From NCBI RefSeq assembly GCF_000817775.3, contig NZ_JTHE03000062.1:1-37101 (forward strand): a stretch of DNA of 37,101 nt, in the 5' to 3' direction. The number at the start of each line of letters is the position of its first letter. Positions within the stretch are counted from its first letter, which is position 1. The stretch comes from Lyngbya confervoides BDU141951 (lineage in GTDB: Bacteria; Cyanobacteriota; Cyanobacteriia; Thermosynechococcales; Thermosynechococcaceae). Shown here in pieces: positions 1 to 8,482 of this stretch. The notes beneath the pieces were generated by a model. The model searched no databases. It worked only from the letters and a program-made list of their open reading frames with translations, and was not told the DNA's origin. A program made the translations under genes and the position numbers.

Positions 1-2011
1 ACAGATGCGGGCGCGGATAGACCGGAGCTGCGTGCCAGCGATCTTTGGTGTAGAGATCTGCCATGGCTGCGGGCTGCAGCGGTCCCTGACGGCCTGTTAG
101 GACCAGGGGATCTGGGAGGGAGGTGCTCTGGCCAATGGCTTCCACCATGACCGCCTCTACCATCAAGGCCCGATCGGATCGCGTAAACCCGTAGCGCTGT
201 TGGTACGCTGCCGCAAACTGGGCCTGCATCGCCGGGATAGCCTCAAAATCCACCGTGATCACCGAATCATTGCCCGCGCTGCGCAGGTGTAGCTTTTTCA
301 AGATCTCTAGGCGATCGGGTGCCAGGTCCTGTGCCAGAAGTTCTGCCTGCGCTGCAGCGCTGAGCTGGTCTAGCAGTTGGGATAACTTGGGCAGGATGGC
401 AGGATCTAAGAACTGCTCCACGGCCTGTTCCTTAATCACGCGCCCATCCGCTAGCCCCATTCCATAGGCCGAGAGCACCCCAGCATAGGGGTGAATAAAG
501 ATCTTGGGAATGCCCAAGGCTTCGGCAATTAAACAGGCATGTTGCCCCCCGGCTCCGCCAAAGCAACAGAGGGTGTACTCGGCCAGATCGTGACCCCGTT
601 GAACCGAAATTTTCTTAATGGCATTGGCCATGGCCGCGATCGCAATGCTTAAAAATCCGGCGGCCACCTGTTCTGGAGAACGGGAATCGCCAGTCTGCTG
701 GTGAATCTTGGCCGCTAGCTGTGCAAACTGAGTCTGCACGATCTCGCCATCTAGCGGCTGCTGGTGGTGAGGTCCAAACACCTGGGGAAAAAACTGCGGC
801 TGAATTTTACCCACCATCACGTTGCAATCGGTTACCGTCAGCGGCCCCCCGTTTCGGTAGCAGGCCGGGCCGGGGTAAGCTCCCGCGGATTGTGGCCCCA
901 CCCGATAGCGAGCCCCGTCAAACCGGAGAATCGACCCGCCGCCAGCGGCTACGGTGTGGATGGCGAGCATGGGAGCCCGCAAACGCACGCCCGCCACCTC
1001 ACTGGCCAAGGTGCGCTCGTATTCTCCCTTAAAGTGAGAAACATCGGTGGAGGTGCCGCCCATATCAAAGCCAATCACCGCCTGAAAACCTGCCGCGACA
1101 CTGGTTTTCACAGCGCCAACAATGCCCCCCGCCGGTCCAGAGAGAATACTGTCTTTCCCTTGAAAGCGCTGGGCATCGGCAAGGCCCCCGTCAGATTTCA
1201 TGAATGATAATTGGACCGGGCTCTTTGTGCTAGAATGCTGGTCCTTCTCTCCGGCTAGAGCCGCCACCACCTGGTCAACGTAGCGGCGGAGGATGGGCGA
1301 CAGGTAAGCATCGACCACGGTGGTATCGCCCCGACTCACCAGCTTCATCAGCGGGCTGACTTCATGGGAGACCGAGATTTGGGGAAAGCCGACCCGCTGG
1401 GCTAGGGCCGCCAGCTGCCGTTCATGGTCAGGATAGCGATAGCCGTGCATGAGCACGATGGCACAAGCGTGAATGCCGCGCTGGTAGGCCTCCTGAAGCG
1501 ATCGCTCAAGGCGATGGATCTCTGCTGTGCCCAGGGGCACCAGGACCTCCCCTTGGGCGCTGTAGCGTTCCTTAACTTCGATCACCTGATCGTAGAGCAT
1601 CTCCGGCAGGACAATCCTGCGCGCAAAAATATCCGGTCGGTTTTGGTAGCCAATGCGGAGGGCGTCTCGAAAGCCTTGGGTGATTAACAGCAGAGTGCGA
1701 TCGCCCTTGCGCTCTAGCAACGCATTAGTGGCAACGGTGGTGCCCATCTTCAGGGCCTGGATTTGCTCCACGGGGATGGGATCGGTGGCCGCGAGGCCCA
1801 GGATATCGCGGACCCCTTGAATGACTGCATCTTGATACTGATCCGGCTGCTCTGAGAGCAGCTTGTAGCTAATGAGCCAGGCCTGGCCCGAGAGTGGCGT
1901 GAGTTGGAACCGCTCAGGATAAGACGCCAGTCGAGAAATGATCTGGGATTGATCGGTGAGCGCCACCAGGTCGGTGAAGGTGCCACCGCGATCGGCAAAA
2001 AATTGCAGCAT
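1..2011 (-). CDS. oplAH: 5-oxoprolinase / hydantoinase A-type protein, 3' end cut by window start
   Basis: About 670 codons are open from the ATG at 2011 to the window edge, so the gene continues beyond base 1. The N-terminus reads MLQFFADRGGTFTDLVAL, the hydantoinase/oxoprolinase N-domain signature, and a second actin-like phosphate-binding stretch (GFDMGGTSTDVSH) lies near residue 320. A conserved SGPAGG motif precedes it. Family members cleave 5-oxo-L-proline with ATP (glutathione turnover) or hydantoins. The full fused enzyme is usually about 1200-1290 residues, so roughly half is visible (the HyuA part); a separate hyuB cannot be excluded. I see no Shine-Dalgarno, and a run of ten Gs (C in the mRNA) lies just upstream of the ATG. 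It diverges from tenA. Oxoprolinase is favoured over N-methylhydantoinase because a single fused protein is common in cyanobacteria, but the missing half would decide. Confidence 0.85.
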   Translation of the reverse strand, partial: MLQFFADRGGTFTDLVALTDQSQIISRLASYPERFQLTPLSGQAWLISYKLLSEQPDQYQDAVIQGVRDILGLAATDPIPVEQIQALKMGTTVATNALLERKGDRTLLLITQGFRDALRIGYQNRPDIFARRIVLPEMLYDQVIEVKERYSAQGEVLVPLGTAEIHRLERSLQEAYQRGIHACAIVLMHGYRYPDHERQLAALAQRVGFPQISVSHEVSPLMKLVSRGDTTVVDAYLSPILRRYVDQVVAALAGEKDQHSSTKSPVQLSFMKSDGGLADAQRFQGKDSILSGPAGGIVGAVKTSVAAGFQAVIGFDMGGTSTDVSHFKGEYERTLASEVAGVRLRAPMLAIHTVAAGGGSILRFDGARYRVGPQSAGAYPGPACYRNGGPLTVTDCNVMVGKIQPQFFPQVFGPHHQQPLDGEIVQTQFAQLAAKIHQQTGDSRSPEQVAAGFLSIAIAAMANAIKKISVQRGHDLAEYTLCCFGGAGGQHACLIAEALGIPKIFIHPYAGVLSAYGMGLADGRVIKEQAVEQFLDPAILPKLSQLLDQLSAAAQAELLAQDLAPDRLEILKKLHLRSAGNDSVITVDFEAIPAMQAQFAAAYQQRYGFTRSDRALMVEAVMVEAIGQSTSLPDPLVLTGRQGPLQPAAMADLYTKDRWHAAPVYPRPHL

Positions 2012-2182
2012 AGGGGGGGGGGATGAGCGAGCCAGGTAAACAGTCCAGAGAAACCCCGAAGACTAGAGACGAGAGGGGCCGAGTATGAGAAGGGCTAAAT
2101 ATTAGAAGTAACACAAAACCAATCCCGCATCCTATGACCGGTGCTCTCCCGCTTATCCCTGTTTTAAGTCCGCAAAACTCGA

Positions 2183-2188
2183 TATGAT
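2183..2188 (+). promoter_or_regulatory. Possible -10 box for tenA
   Basis: TATGAT lies 27 bases before the tenA ATG in the 200-bp divergent gap. No convincing -35 hexamer sits 16-18 bp upstream (only T-rich TGTTTT), so this is a weak call. Confidence 0.25.
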
Positions 2189-2215
2189 CACGGGCAGTAA
2201 TTTCAGCATTTTTCC

Positions 2216-2842
2216 ATGGGGCTTTCTGCATCGCTCTGGCGCCAGAATTTGGATTTGGCCCACGCCTGTTTAGATCATCCCTTTGTCCAGGGCATTGCCG
2301 ATGGCTCACTCGCGCGCGACTGCTTTGCCTACTACATTGGCCAGGATGCCTTCTTCTTAGACGCCTTTGCACGAGCCTATAGTCTGGCGGCGGCCAAGGC
2401 TCCCTGCCGTGAAAGCTTTGCCACCCTGCACCATCTGGCCAGCGGTGTTTTGACCGAGCTGGAACTCCATGAAGGCTATGCCCTGTCCTGGGACATTGAT
2501 ATTCACACCGTTCAGCCAGGCTCAGCCACGCGGCAATATACCGACTTTCTCGGCGCCACCGCCTGGAGCCAGCCCCTAGGGGTAACCGTGGTGGCGATGG
2601 CCCCCTGCATGCGTCTCTATGCCTTTTTGGGGCAGTCTTTGGCCCAACAACAGCCGCTTTCTTCTAGCTATCATGCCTGGGTGGACACTTACAGTAGCCC
2701 CGAGTTTGAGCAGCTTGCTCAGCAGATAGAGGCACTGGTTGATGACTATGCTCAAGATTCTCCGCTGGTTCAATCCACCTACCGCTATGCCATGGTCTGC
2801 GAGGCCCGGTTTTTTGCCGCCGCCTTCCAGCACCCGTCCTAG
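2216..2842 (+). CDS. tenA: TenA-family thiaminase II (aminopyrimidine aminohydrolase)
   Basis: A 208-residue all-helical TenA/THI-4 protein that in characterised relatives hydrolyses 4-amino-5-aminomethyl-2-methylpyrimidine or thiamine, salvaging the pyrimidine part for thiamine synthesis in the cytosol. The motif YYIGQDAFFL carries the substrate-binding Asp (D44). Cys131 in AMAPCMRLY corresponds to the catalytic cysteine of the TenA_C subgroup, and E196 in the last helix to the conserved catalytic glutamate. Length is slightly shorter than B. subtilis TenA. No clear Shine-Dalgarno precedes the ATG. It diverges from the oxoprolinase gene and converges with the TgpA-like gene, with only 3 bp between the two stops. 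No other thiamine gene is in the window, so the salvage role rests on family knowledge. Confidence 0.88.
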   Translation: MGLSASLWRQNLDLAHACLDHPFVQGIADGSLARDCFAYYIGQDAFFLDAFARAYSLAAAKAPCRESFATLHHLASGVLTELELHEGYALSWDIDIHTVQPGSATRQYTDFLGATAWSQPLGVTVVAMAPCMRLYAFLGQSLAQQQPLSSSYHAWVDTYSSPEFEQLAQQIEALVDDYAQDSPLVQSTYRYAMVCEARFFAAAFQHPS

Positions 2843-2845
2843 GGG

Positions 2846-5146
2846 TTAAACCCTGACCTGATCCTTAACCGCGGTAGGCTTTGCCTTCAGCTTTTGCAGA
2901 TAGCGCAGCCGCTGCTGAAGATAATCTAGGTTTTGGATCACTTGGCCATAGCGCCAGCCAGCGTAGGCCTGTAAAATCTCGGCCACCTCTAGGGGCAGAT
3001 CCGTTTCCAGCAGCTGGCCCCGAAATTCCAGCACCGTCCAAGCCGGATCCTTGGGATGCCCCTGCTGGGCCAGCCACTGTAATAAATCCTGATAAACTCG
3101 CTCCATCGGTTCTAGCTGCCGCCGCCAGGCCCGATAGATCCAGTAGGATCGCAGCCGCCCCAGTCCCCAGAGGGCTAGGGCCATCGATCCTCCCCCCAGC
3201 AGTCCAATCCCAAGGCCAACCCACCCCTGGGACATCAGCCGGGTCAGGCTACCCAGGGCTGCCCCCAGCCACATCCAGAGCTGACTCAAGATATTTTTGA
3301 CCGGAGAGGGAAACCAGCCTGCGACCCAATGCCAAAGCTGGCTGAGGAGGGGAAAACGCTCCTGGTCTTCAATGGAGGGCGGCACCACCGGATGCCCTGG
3401 AATGGGATCAAAGGCAAACCAGCCCTGTTTGGGAATGTAGACCTCCGTCAGGGCATAGGCGTCGGTATTTTTAACCAGATACAGTCCCGTGAAGGGATTA
3501 AACTGGCCGGGCGCAAATCCGGTGGCCAATCGCGCTGGAATCCCCACCGAACGCAGCATCAAGGTCAAGGTTGTGGAAAAATGGTCGGGATAGCCGCCGC
3601 CATAGTCCTCTATAAAGGCCTGCACTAAATCTTTCTCCGCAGGCAGAGCCGGTAAATCGGGTTTTAGCGTGAAGTTTTGCTTCATGGCCTGGGCCAGCAG
3701 CAGCGCTTTTTCCGACGGCGCGCTGGGCTGATAGTCTGACCTGGCCAGGAAACCTTTGGCCTGATCTTGCAGGATTGGGGCGATGGCCTCTGGCACCTGG
3801 AGGTACTTCTGGCGAATCGCCTTAGGATAGTTCTCCCCCGCCTGCCGCATCTGGGTGCGATCGCGGTAGGGCACGTCGGAGACAATGGTGTAGGTCAAGC
3901 CCTCTTCCAGAGCCACGGGCGATCGCAGTCCTTGCTCTTGATCCAGGGCAATTTCCTGGGTGGGGAAGTAAACGTGGCGGGGTGAACTCAGCGCTGGAAT
4001 CAGGTTGGGAAAGGTATCGAGAATAGAAAAGGTTTGCACCACCTCCTTGGTCCTGGCCAGAGAGGTTGTTTGAGGAATGGAGAAACGATAGGACCAGCGC
4101 GATCGCCTCAGGGTTTGAGTTTGATCATTTTCTGAGATCGTCCAGCCCTTGCCTGTATAGCGATCAAAGGCCATCACTCGCCAAAACCCAGGTGACTGGG
4201 TCCGCACTCGCATCACCTCCTGCGGTTCCAAAGTGCCGCGCAGGGTTTGGTCCATCTCCTGATTGAAGCCGGAATAAAAGGTGGAATTAAAGGGAAGCGA
4301 TGCGGTGGAGCTTGAAAAGGTAGCCCCATCGGTGGCCTGGCTGTTTTCCTCGCCTGGTCGCTGACCTGAGCGAACATAGCCAGGATTAATGATTGTCTGA
4401 TTATTAAACTCTCCCTGGACATCAATGGGGGCACTCACCGGAAAGGTGCGCAACTGATACCCTGGCATTCTGGGCATGAGGGCAAATACCATGAGCCCCA
4501 GCAGCGCCACCCCCACAAACATCAACCCCAGATGCCGTAGCTGCTGCCCCTTCACTTCCATGCCAGGATCCGCAAGCCGCAGGCGAGAGCGGTAGTCTAA
4601 GCGTAAAACTGGCAGCCCAACGGCCAGAAATAGCAGCAGGAATAGACCAAAGAGGGAGGTCTCGCTGATGGTGGCGGCCACGGCCATTAAAATCAGACCA
4701 ATGGTTGCGGAATACCCTAAGTCCTTGCGGCGCGGTAGATCGAAGGTATGGAGAACCTGCAGTTGAATGAGCAGTTCTGCCAGCACCAGACGAGTATCGT
4801 TGGCTTGCCCGACAATTCGGCCCAAAAACAGGCTCAAAACCACCAGCATTCCCACCGCAATGAAGATCTTCGCCACCCGATTCGGTCCCCGCCGCGATCG
4901 CCAGCTCCACCCTGCTCCTGCGAAGCTCAGGGGGATAGCCCACAGGCTATTGCTGCTGCCGGCGGCAACATCCGTGGCCACGATGCCAACGCTTACCAGG
5001 ATTTGAACCCAAAGCCTCAAGACCCAGGAATGTTCTACCCTCCCTGCGCTGGCTTGAGCAGGCCCTTGCCTCCAGGGATTGGTCAGGACTGCAGAAAAGC
5101 TGCGGCCTGGCCACACTGATGACCACCAATGGTTGAATCCAGCCAT
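2846..5146 (-). CDS. TgpA-type membrane transglutaminase-like protein, catalytic Cys and His replaced
   Basis: 766 residues in the layout of the TgpA / DUF3488-DUF4129 family. Several membrane helices fill the first ~240 residues, an extracytoplasmic part with a transglutaminase-like core lies at about 470-590, another helix follows near 635-655, and the C-terminus is a cytoplasmic DUF4129-like tail. In active members the core reads G-Y-C-[DE]-x-F and D-x-H-A-W. Here the codon for the Cys is CCC (P520, in GGYPDHFS) and the His is TAT (Y564, in NTDAYALTEVY); only the Asp (D580, in WFAFDPIPG) remains. The reading frame is intact across both sites and surrounding residues are well conserved, so this looks like a maintained non-catalytic protein rather than a decayed gene. 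The partner gene often found with this family (MoxR ATPase) is not adjacent. Function is unknown. Confidence 0.85.
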   Translation of the reverse strand: MAGFNHWWSSVWPGRSFSAVLTNPWRQGPAQASAGRVEHSWVLRLWVQILVSVGIVATDVAAGSSNSLWAIPLSFAGAGWSWRSRRGPNRVAKIFIAVGMLVVLSLFLGRIVGQANDTRLVLAELLIQLQVLHTFDLPRRKDLGYSATIGLILMAVAATISETSLFGLFLLLFLAVGLPVLRLDYRSRLRLADPGMEVKGQQLRHLGLMFVGVALLGLMVFALMPRMPGYQLRTFPVSAPIDVQGEFNNQTIINPGYVRSGQRPGEENSQATDGATFSSSTASLPFNSTFYSGFNQEMDQTLRGTLEPQEVMRVRTQSPGFWRVMAFDRYTGKGWTISENDQTQTLRRSRWSYRFSIPQTTSLARTKEVVQTFSILDTFPNLIPALSSPRHVYFPTQEIALDQEQGLRSPVALEEGLTYTIVSDVPYRDRTQMRQAGENYPKAIRQKYLQVPEAIAPILQDQAKGFLARSDYQPSAPSEKALLLAQAMKQNFTLKPDLPALPAEKDLVQAFIEDYGGGYPDHFSTTLTLMLRSVGIPARLATGFAPGQFNPFTGLYLVKNTDAYALTEVYIPKQGWFAFDPIPGHPVVPPSIEDQERFPLLSQLWHWVAGWFPSPVKNILSQLWMWLGAALGSLTRLMSQGWVGLGIGLLGGGSMALALWGLGRLRSYWIYRAWRRQLEPMERVYQDLLQWLAQQGHPKDPAWTVLEFRGQLLETDLPLEVAEILQAYAGWRYGQVIQNLDYLQQRLRYLQKLKAKPTAVKDQVRV

Positions 5147-5359
5147 GAAATCAAGCTTGCTGAGGGGTTTGGCTTAGTCTACCCAGGGAGAGCGGGAAAG
5201 GACACCCGGCCGATATCCGCAGATTTACCCAGGAAGGTGCCGATCTGTTCGGGTTAACCTGATCCTATCGGAGACCATCGGGGGATGAGAAACAAGATGA
5301 CAGGCGACCTTAGATACCCCAAGGAGATCGATCCGTTGACCGACCCCGTGGCGGAGAAG

Positions 5360-5417
5360 CCTCATCTTGTCCTAGGGGAAGTCTGCCCGCAATTTAAATT
5401 CTTTAAACAGGATGAGG
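5360..5417. repeat. Inverted repeat downstream of the small protein gene
   Basis: CCTCATCTTGT at 5360-5370 and ACAGGATGAGG at 5407-5417 form an 11-bp inverted repeat with one mismatch. The 36-base spacer includes the palindrome AATTTAAATT at 5391-5400. It lies just past the stop of the 65-residue gene and could end transcription of the bioB-lspA run, but no T-run follows the stem. The remaining bases from 5147 to 5359 show nothing I can name. Confidence 0.3.
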
Positions 5418-5422
5418 ATTGG

Positions 5423-5620
5423 CTAGGCATCTTCCCCAACTTCCCGCAGTAAATCCTGATCCAGCAGAGATTGAACGTCAGGGTTCACTTTTTTAAGATT
5501 TTTCCAGAGTCTGGCACTGACTTGAAAATTCAGCCCAGGGTGCAAGGTCACCGGACCAAAGAAGCTATCGAATCGCCGGGGTTCATGGAGTTTGCTTTCA
5601 ATGGTAATCATGTCGCTCAT
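5423..5620 (-). CDS. Small hypothetical protein (65 aa) downstream of lspA
   Basis: I do not recognise this family. The 65-residue product is hydrophilic, without a membrane segment or signal peptide, and reads like a folded small domain (MITIESKLHEPRRFDSFFGP near the start, an acidic tail ending in VGEDA). It starts 23 bp after the lspA stop on the same strand, so it probably forms the last gene of the bioB-bioY-lspA run. A second ATG at 5611 would shorten it by three residues; neither start has a clear Shine-Dalgarno. The codon choice resembles its neighbours and no better ORF overlaps it, which favours a real gene. Confidence 0.55.
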   Translation of the reverse strand: MSDMITIESKLHEPRRFDSFFGPVTLHPGLNFQVSARLWKNLKKVNPDVQSLLDQDLLREVGEDA

Positions 5621-5643
5621 GGCACATTTATCGCTTCGATGGC

Positions 5644-6156
5644 TTACTGATCCGATGGCGGGTGGGGTGGGCTTGGGCGCTTCGAGTTGCGCTTTTTAGA
5701 GGGGGTGATCCAGGTCCCGATCAACAAGCAGATCAAGCCCAGGTTGATGAATACATCTGCAATGTTAAACACCGGGAACTGAATGAGTCGAAAATCCAAA
5801 AAGTCAACGACGTGACCCTCTAAAAATCGATCCAGACCATTGCCGGCTGCTCCACTGAGTAAAAACCCGAGCCCCACCTGATCCCAGGGAGAGAGGTTTT
5901 TGACAAATAACCCCGTGTACACCAGGCCCAGGCTCACCCCCAAGGAGATCCAGCGCAGCCATATTTCCCCTTGGAATAGGCTGAAGGCCGCGCCGGTATT
6001 AATTACAAAGGTAAAGTGAAAGACCCCAGGAATCAGGGCCAGGGTCTGGGGCGGCGTCGTCAGGTCAAAGGACGTGACCACCCACAGCTTGGTGACTCGA
6101 TCAAGCAGCAGACCCAAAAAAGTGGCGCCCCAAAATAAGTAGTTTTTTCGAATCAT
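5644..6156 (-). CDS. lspA: Lipoprotein signal peptidase (signal peptidase II)
   Basis: A 170-residue inner-membrane aspartic protease that removes signal peptides from diacylglyceryl-modified prolipoproteins. Four hydrophobic segments are visible. The family motifs are present: NTGAAFS near 53, GAAGNGLDR near 103, and the two catalytic aspartates D118 (in GHVVDFLDF) and D134 (in FPVFNIADVFINLG). I chose the ATG at 6156 because MIRKNYLFWG leads straight into the first helix at the usual length. A GTG at 6228 would add 24 residues and sit directly against the bioY stop. The C-terminal tail is rich in Lys, Pro and Ser. It follows bioY on the same strand and is likely cotranscribed. Substrates in this window would include the MltA-like lipoprotein and the alpha-2-macroglobulin. 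Confidence 0.95.
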   Translation of the reverse strand: MIRKNYLFWGATFLGLLLDRVTKLWVVTSFDLTTPPQTLALIPGVFHFTFVINTGAAFSLFQGEIWLRWISLGVSLGLVYTGLFVKNLSPWDQVGLGFLLSGAAGNGLDRFLEGHVVDFLDFRLIQFPVFNIADVFINLGLICLLIGTWITPSKKRNSKRPSPPHPPSDQ

Positions 6157-6229
6157 AGGACAACGGGTGCAGACCTTCAGCAAGGGAGAAGCAAAAAAAC
6201 ACAGCGCGCCGATTAAAGAGCGCGCCACG

Positions 6230-6817
6230 CTAGTAGAGCAAAATTTTTCTGAGCAGGAGGGAGCAAAATACCACCGCGCACAGAATGATGAGCTGGCCGG
6301 GCAGCGGCAGCAGCGAGTAATTCAGAAAAGTGCTCCACCAGCCCCCCGGCAATTGGCGCACCAGGGCAAGCAAAGAGAAATAAACCACACCACAGCCATG
6401 AATGATCCCTAGCCCCGCCAGGGCGCTGACCATCAGCGATTCAATTTTACGGGCCAGGCGAAATGCCAGGTCGCCGCAAACCCAGGCTCCCAGTAAAAAT
6501 CCCAGCAAATAGCCAAAGGTCGGCTCCCGGAAGTAGCTCAGTCCTCCCCCCTGGGCAAACACCTGAAATCCGCTCAGGCCCAGGGCAAGATAGGCAATCT
6601 GAGACAGTGCCGCCGCGTTCCGTCCTCCCATACAGGCCACAAACAGCACCGCCCCCAACTGCAAGGTGACCCCCAGCGTTTCTGTGGAAATTTCGGATAG
6701 GTCAATGGGCCAGGTTAACAGGGGAATGGGAATAGCAACTTCAATGAAGACGCCACTAATCGTTAGAAGGAGTCCAATAATGGCCCACAGAAATTGATCA
6801 AAGGCGGAAAGCACCAT
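6230..6817 (-). CDS. bioY: Biotin ECF transporter S component BioY
   Basis: A 195-residue, strongly hydrophobic protein with about six membrane helices matching the BioY family, the substrate-binding S subunit for biotin uptake. Recognisable stretches are TLGVTLQLGAVLFVACMGGR, the YLALGLSGFQVFAQGGGLSY loop with its Gly-Gly-Gly that helps hold biotin, and TFGYLLGFLLGAW. It starts 11 bp after bioB and ends against lspA, so the three genes look like one transcription unit. The ECF energising subunits (BioM/N or shared EcfA/T) are not in this window; BioY may work with a shared module or alone. Confidence 0.93.
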   Translation of the reverse strand: MVLSAFDQFLWAIIGLLLTISGVFIEVAIPIPLLTWPIDLSEISTETLGVTLQLGAVLFVACMGGRNAAALSQIAYLALGLSGFQVFAQGGGLSYFREPTFGYLLGFLLGAWVCGDLAFRLARKIESLMVSALAGLGIIHGCGVVYFSLLALVRQLPGGWWSTFLNYSLLPLPGQLIILCAVVFCSLLLRKILLY

Positions 6818-6828
6818 GGATTTGGCAG

Positions 6829-7917
6829 TTATGGCTGTGGATATTCGCCGGGTACTGGAGCTTCGCCCCCCTGCAATCCTAAGCGGTCCAGGAGTTCGTG
6901 ATCGCGCTGAGTGGGCTGGCCCAGAGTGGTCAGATAATGACCCACCAGCATGGCATTGATGCCAGCTTTAAATCCCAGGTCCTGATGATTGCCCATAATC
7001 ACCTCTCGACCTCCGGCATAGCGCAGGATTTGCTGGGGCAGCAGGAGCCGGAAAATGGCGATCGCCTTGGCTGCCTCGTAGGGGTCCAGGCGGGGTTGGC
7101 TTCCCAGGGTGGTTCCTGCACGAGGATTGAGCAGGTTAATAGGCACCGATTCCACCGCCAGATCTCGCAGGGCCAGGGCCAAGTCAATGCGATCTTCCCA
7201 GGATTCCCCCATCCCCAAAATTCCGCCGGAGCAGGCCTGGATACCCGCAGCCTTGAGGTTTTGGATCGTTGCAACGCGATCTTGCCAACTGTGGGTGGTC
7301 ACCACCTTCGGGAAATGGGCCTGTGAACTTTCCAGGTTGTGGTTATAACGGGTAACCCCTGCTTCGCGCAGGGCCTGGGCTTGCTCCAGGGTGACCTCTC
7401 CCAGAGCACAGCAGGGCTTAATGTTGGTTTGCTCTGTAATGGCGCGGACAGTGGCCAGGACCTGTTCAAAATCGGCGTTGTTTTTACCCCCGTACTTGGG
7501 ACCTCGGCCCTGACTGACCAGGCAGAAGCGCTTGGCTCCAGCGGCCTCTGCCCGTTTTGCATCGGCTAAGATATCCGCCTGGGATCGGAGGCCATAGATG
7601 GGAGAGTCCTTGCCCGGATGATGGGCCGATTGGGAACAAAAGGAGCAGTTCTCCGAACAGTTGCCAGATTTGATGTTGGTGATGCTGCACAGGTCCACGG
7701 TGTTGCCGCAGCAGGCCGCTCGCACCCGTTCAGCAGCCTCGCAGAGCATCAAGATCTGCGCTTGGCCCTCAATATGACTCAGGGCAATAGCCTGGTCGCG
7801 ATCGAGCAGGGTTCCGGCTAAAATCTGCTCCACCAGCCCCTCTAACCAGTCCTTGAGGGAGGCGCTGGAATCTGCAACATCCTGATGCGGAGAAGGGGGC
7901 AGGGGAGCTTGAACCAC
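6829..7917 (-). CDS. bioB: Biotin synthase
   Basis: A 362-residue radical-SAM enzyme that inserts sulfur into dethiobiotin, the last step of biotin synthesis. The [4Fe-4S] cluster motif C-x3-C-x2-C is C87, C91 and C94 (GNCSENCSFCSQSAHH). Family motifs YNHNLESS, GGILGMGES and VPINLLNPRAGT follow in order, and the barrel end GGREVIMG is present. The start is a GTG at 7917; about 20 Pro- and Ser-rich residues precede the conserved part, so the true start could be slightly internal. It heads the run bioB-bioY-lspA-small protein, pairing synthesis with uptake. No BirA operator could be recognised upstream by eye. Confidence 0.96.
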   Translation of the reverse strand: MVQAPLPPSPHQDVADSSASLKDWLEGLVEQILAGTLLDRDQAIALSHIEGQAQILMLCEAAERVRAACCGNTVDLCSITNIKSGNCSENCSFCSQSAHHPGKDSPIYGLRSQADILADAKRAEAAGAKRFCLVSQGRGPKYGGKNNADFEQVLATVRAITEQTNIKPCCALGEVTLEQAQALREAGVTRYNHNLESSQAHFPKVVTTHSWQDRVATIQNLKAAGIQACSGGILGMGESWEDRIDLALALRDLAVESVPINLLNPRAGTTLGSQPRLDPYEAAKAIAIFRLLLPQQILRYAGGREVIMGNHQDLGFKAGINAMLVGHYLTTLGQPTQRDHELLDRLGLQGGEAPVPGEYPQP

Positions 7918-7950
7918 GACAGAACCTCAAATCTTTTTTCCAATTGGAGC

Positions 7951-7979
7951 ATTCTATCATCGGTCCCTCTTGGGTTGAA
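7951..7979 (-). promoter_or_regulatory. Candidate promoter for the bioB operon
   Basis: On the minus strand a TTCAAC (-35, plus-strand 7974-7979) is followed after 17 bp by TAGAAT (-10, 7951-7956), about 34 bases before the bioB GTG. Both are imperfect sigma-70 boxes, and the call rests only on spacing and position. Confidence 0.3.
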
Positions 7980-8039
7980 AATACGGCCTAATCCTAAAAT
8001 AATCTGGCAACGGCTACCCAAAGGAGGCCTTTGTGGAGT

Positions 8040-8459
8040 ATGGTGCAGGGCGTAAAGATTGCAAGTCTTACCATGGAACGCTATATTCCGCTGGTTGCCC
8101 GCTTCTTTTTGTCAGTGATTTTTTTGCGCTCTGGAATTTTCAAAATTTTAGACTTCAGTGGGACGCAGGCCTACATGGCTTCCAAGGGAATTCCAGAGAC
8201 GCTGACGGCGACGCTGCTGGTGCTAACCATTGGGGTGGAACTAGTGGGAGGATGCTCGGTTCTACTGGGCTATCGAGCCCGCTGGGGAGCCTTAGCGCTC
8301 TGTCTGTTTTTAATTCCGGCAACGCTGATTTTTCACACTAACTTTGCGGAGAATGCCCAAACGATTCAATTTTTTAAAAACGTGGCCATCTTCGGGGGGC
8401 TGCTAATGGTGTATGCCAACGGGTCTGGTGCCTTGAGCATTGATCAAACCGTTCGATAG
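8040..8459 (+). CDS. DoxX-family membrane protein
   Basis: About 140 residues with four hydrophobic helices matching DoxX. The first helix carries R-F-F-L-S-x-I-F-L-x-S-G-x-x-K (ARFFLSVIFLRSGIFKI), followed by a short loop with F-S-G-T-x-A-Y-M, and the third helix ends in HTNF. DoxX proteins are inner-membrane proteins linked to redox or thiol stress; the exact role is unclear. A strong Shine-Dalgarno (AAGGAGG, 8021-8027) lies 12 bases before the ATG at 8040. A TTG at 8031 is too close to it, and an ATG at 8073 (MERYIPLV) is the other possible start. The gene stands alone on the plus strand, divergent from bioB. Confidence 0.85.
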   Translation: MVQGVKIASLTMERYIPLVARFFLSVIFLRSGIFKILDFSGTQAYMASKGIPETLTATLLVLTIGVELVGGCSVLLGYRARWGALALCLFLIPATLIFHTNFAENAQTIQFFKNVAIFGGLLMVYANGSGALSIDQTVR

Positions 8460-8482
8460 GGCGAGAAAGACCGCTGCTGAGG

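Noticed and set aside
2881-5119. Plus-strand open frames opposite the TgpA-like gene
   Set aside because: They are Pro-, Ala- and Arg-rich antisense frames of a clear gene, with no motifs.
8033-8341. Alternative plus frame over the DoxX gene
   Set aside because: The overlapping frame has the DoxX helices and the full gene length; the alternative has no sensible protein pattern.
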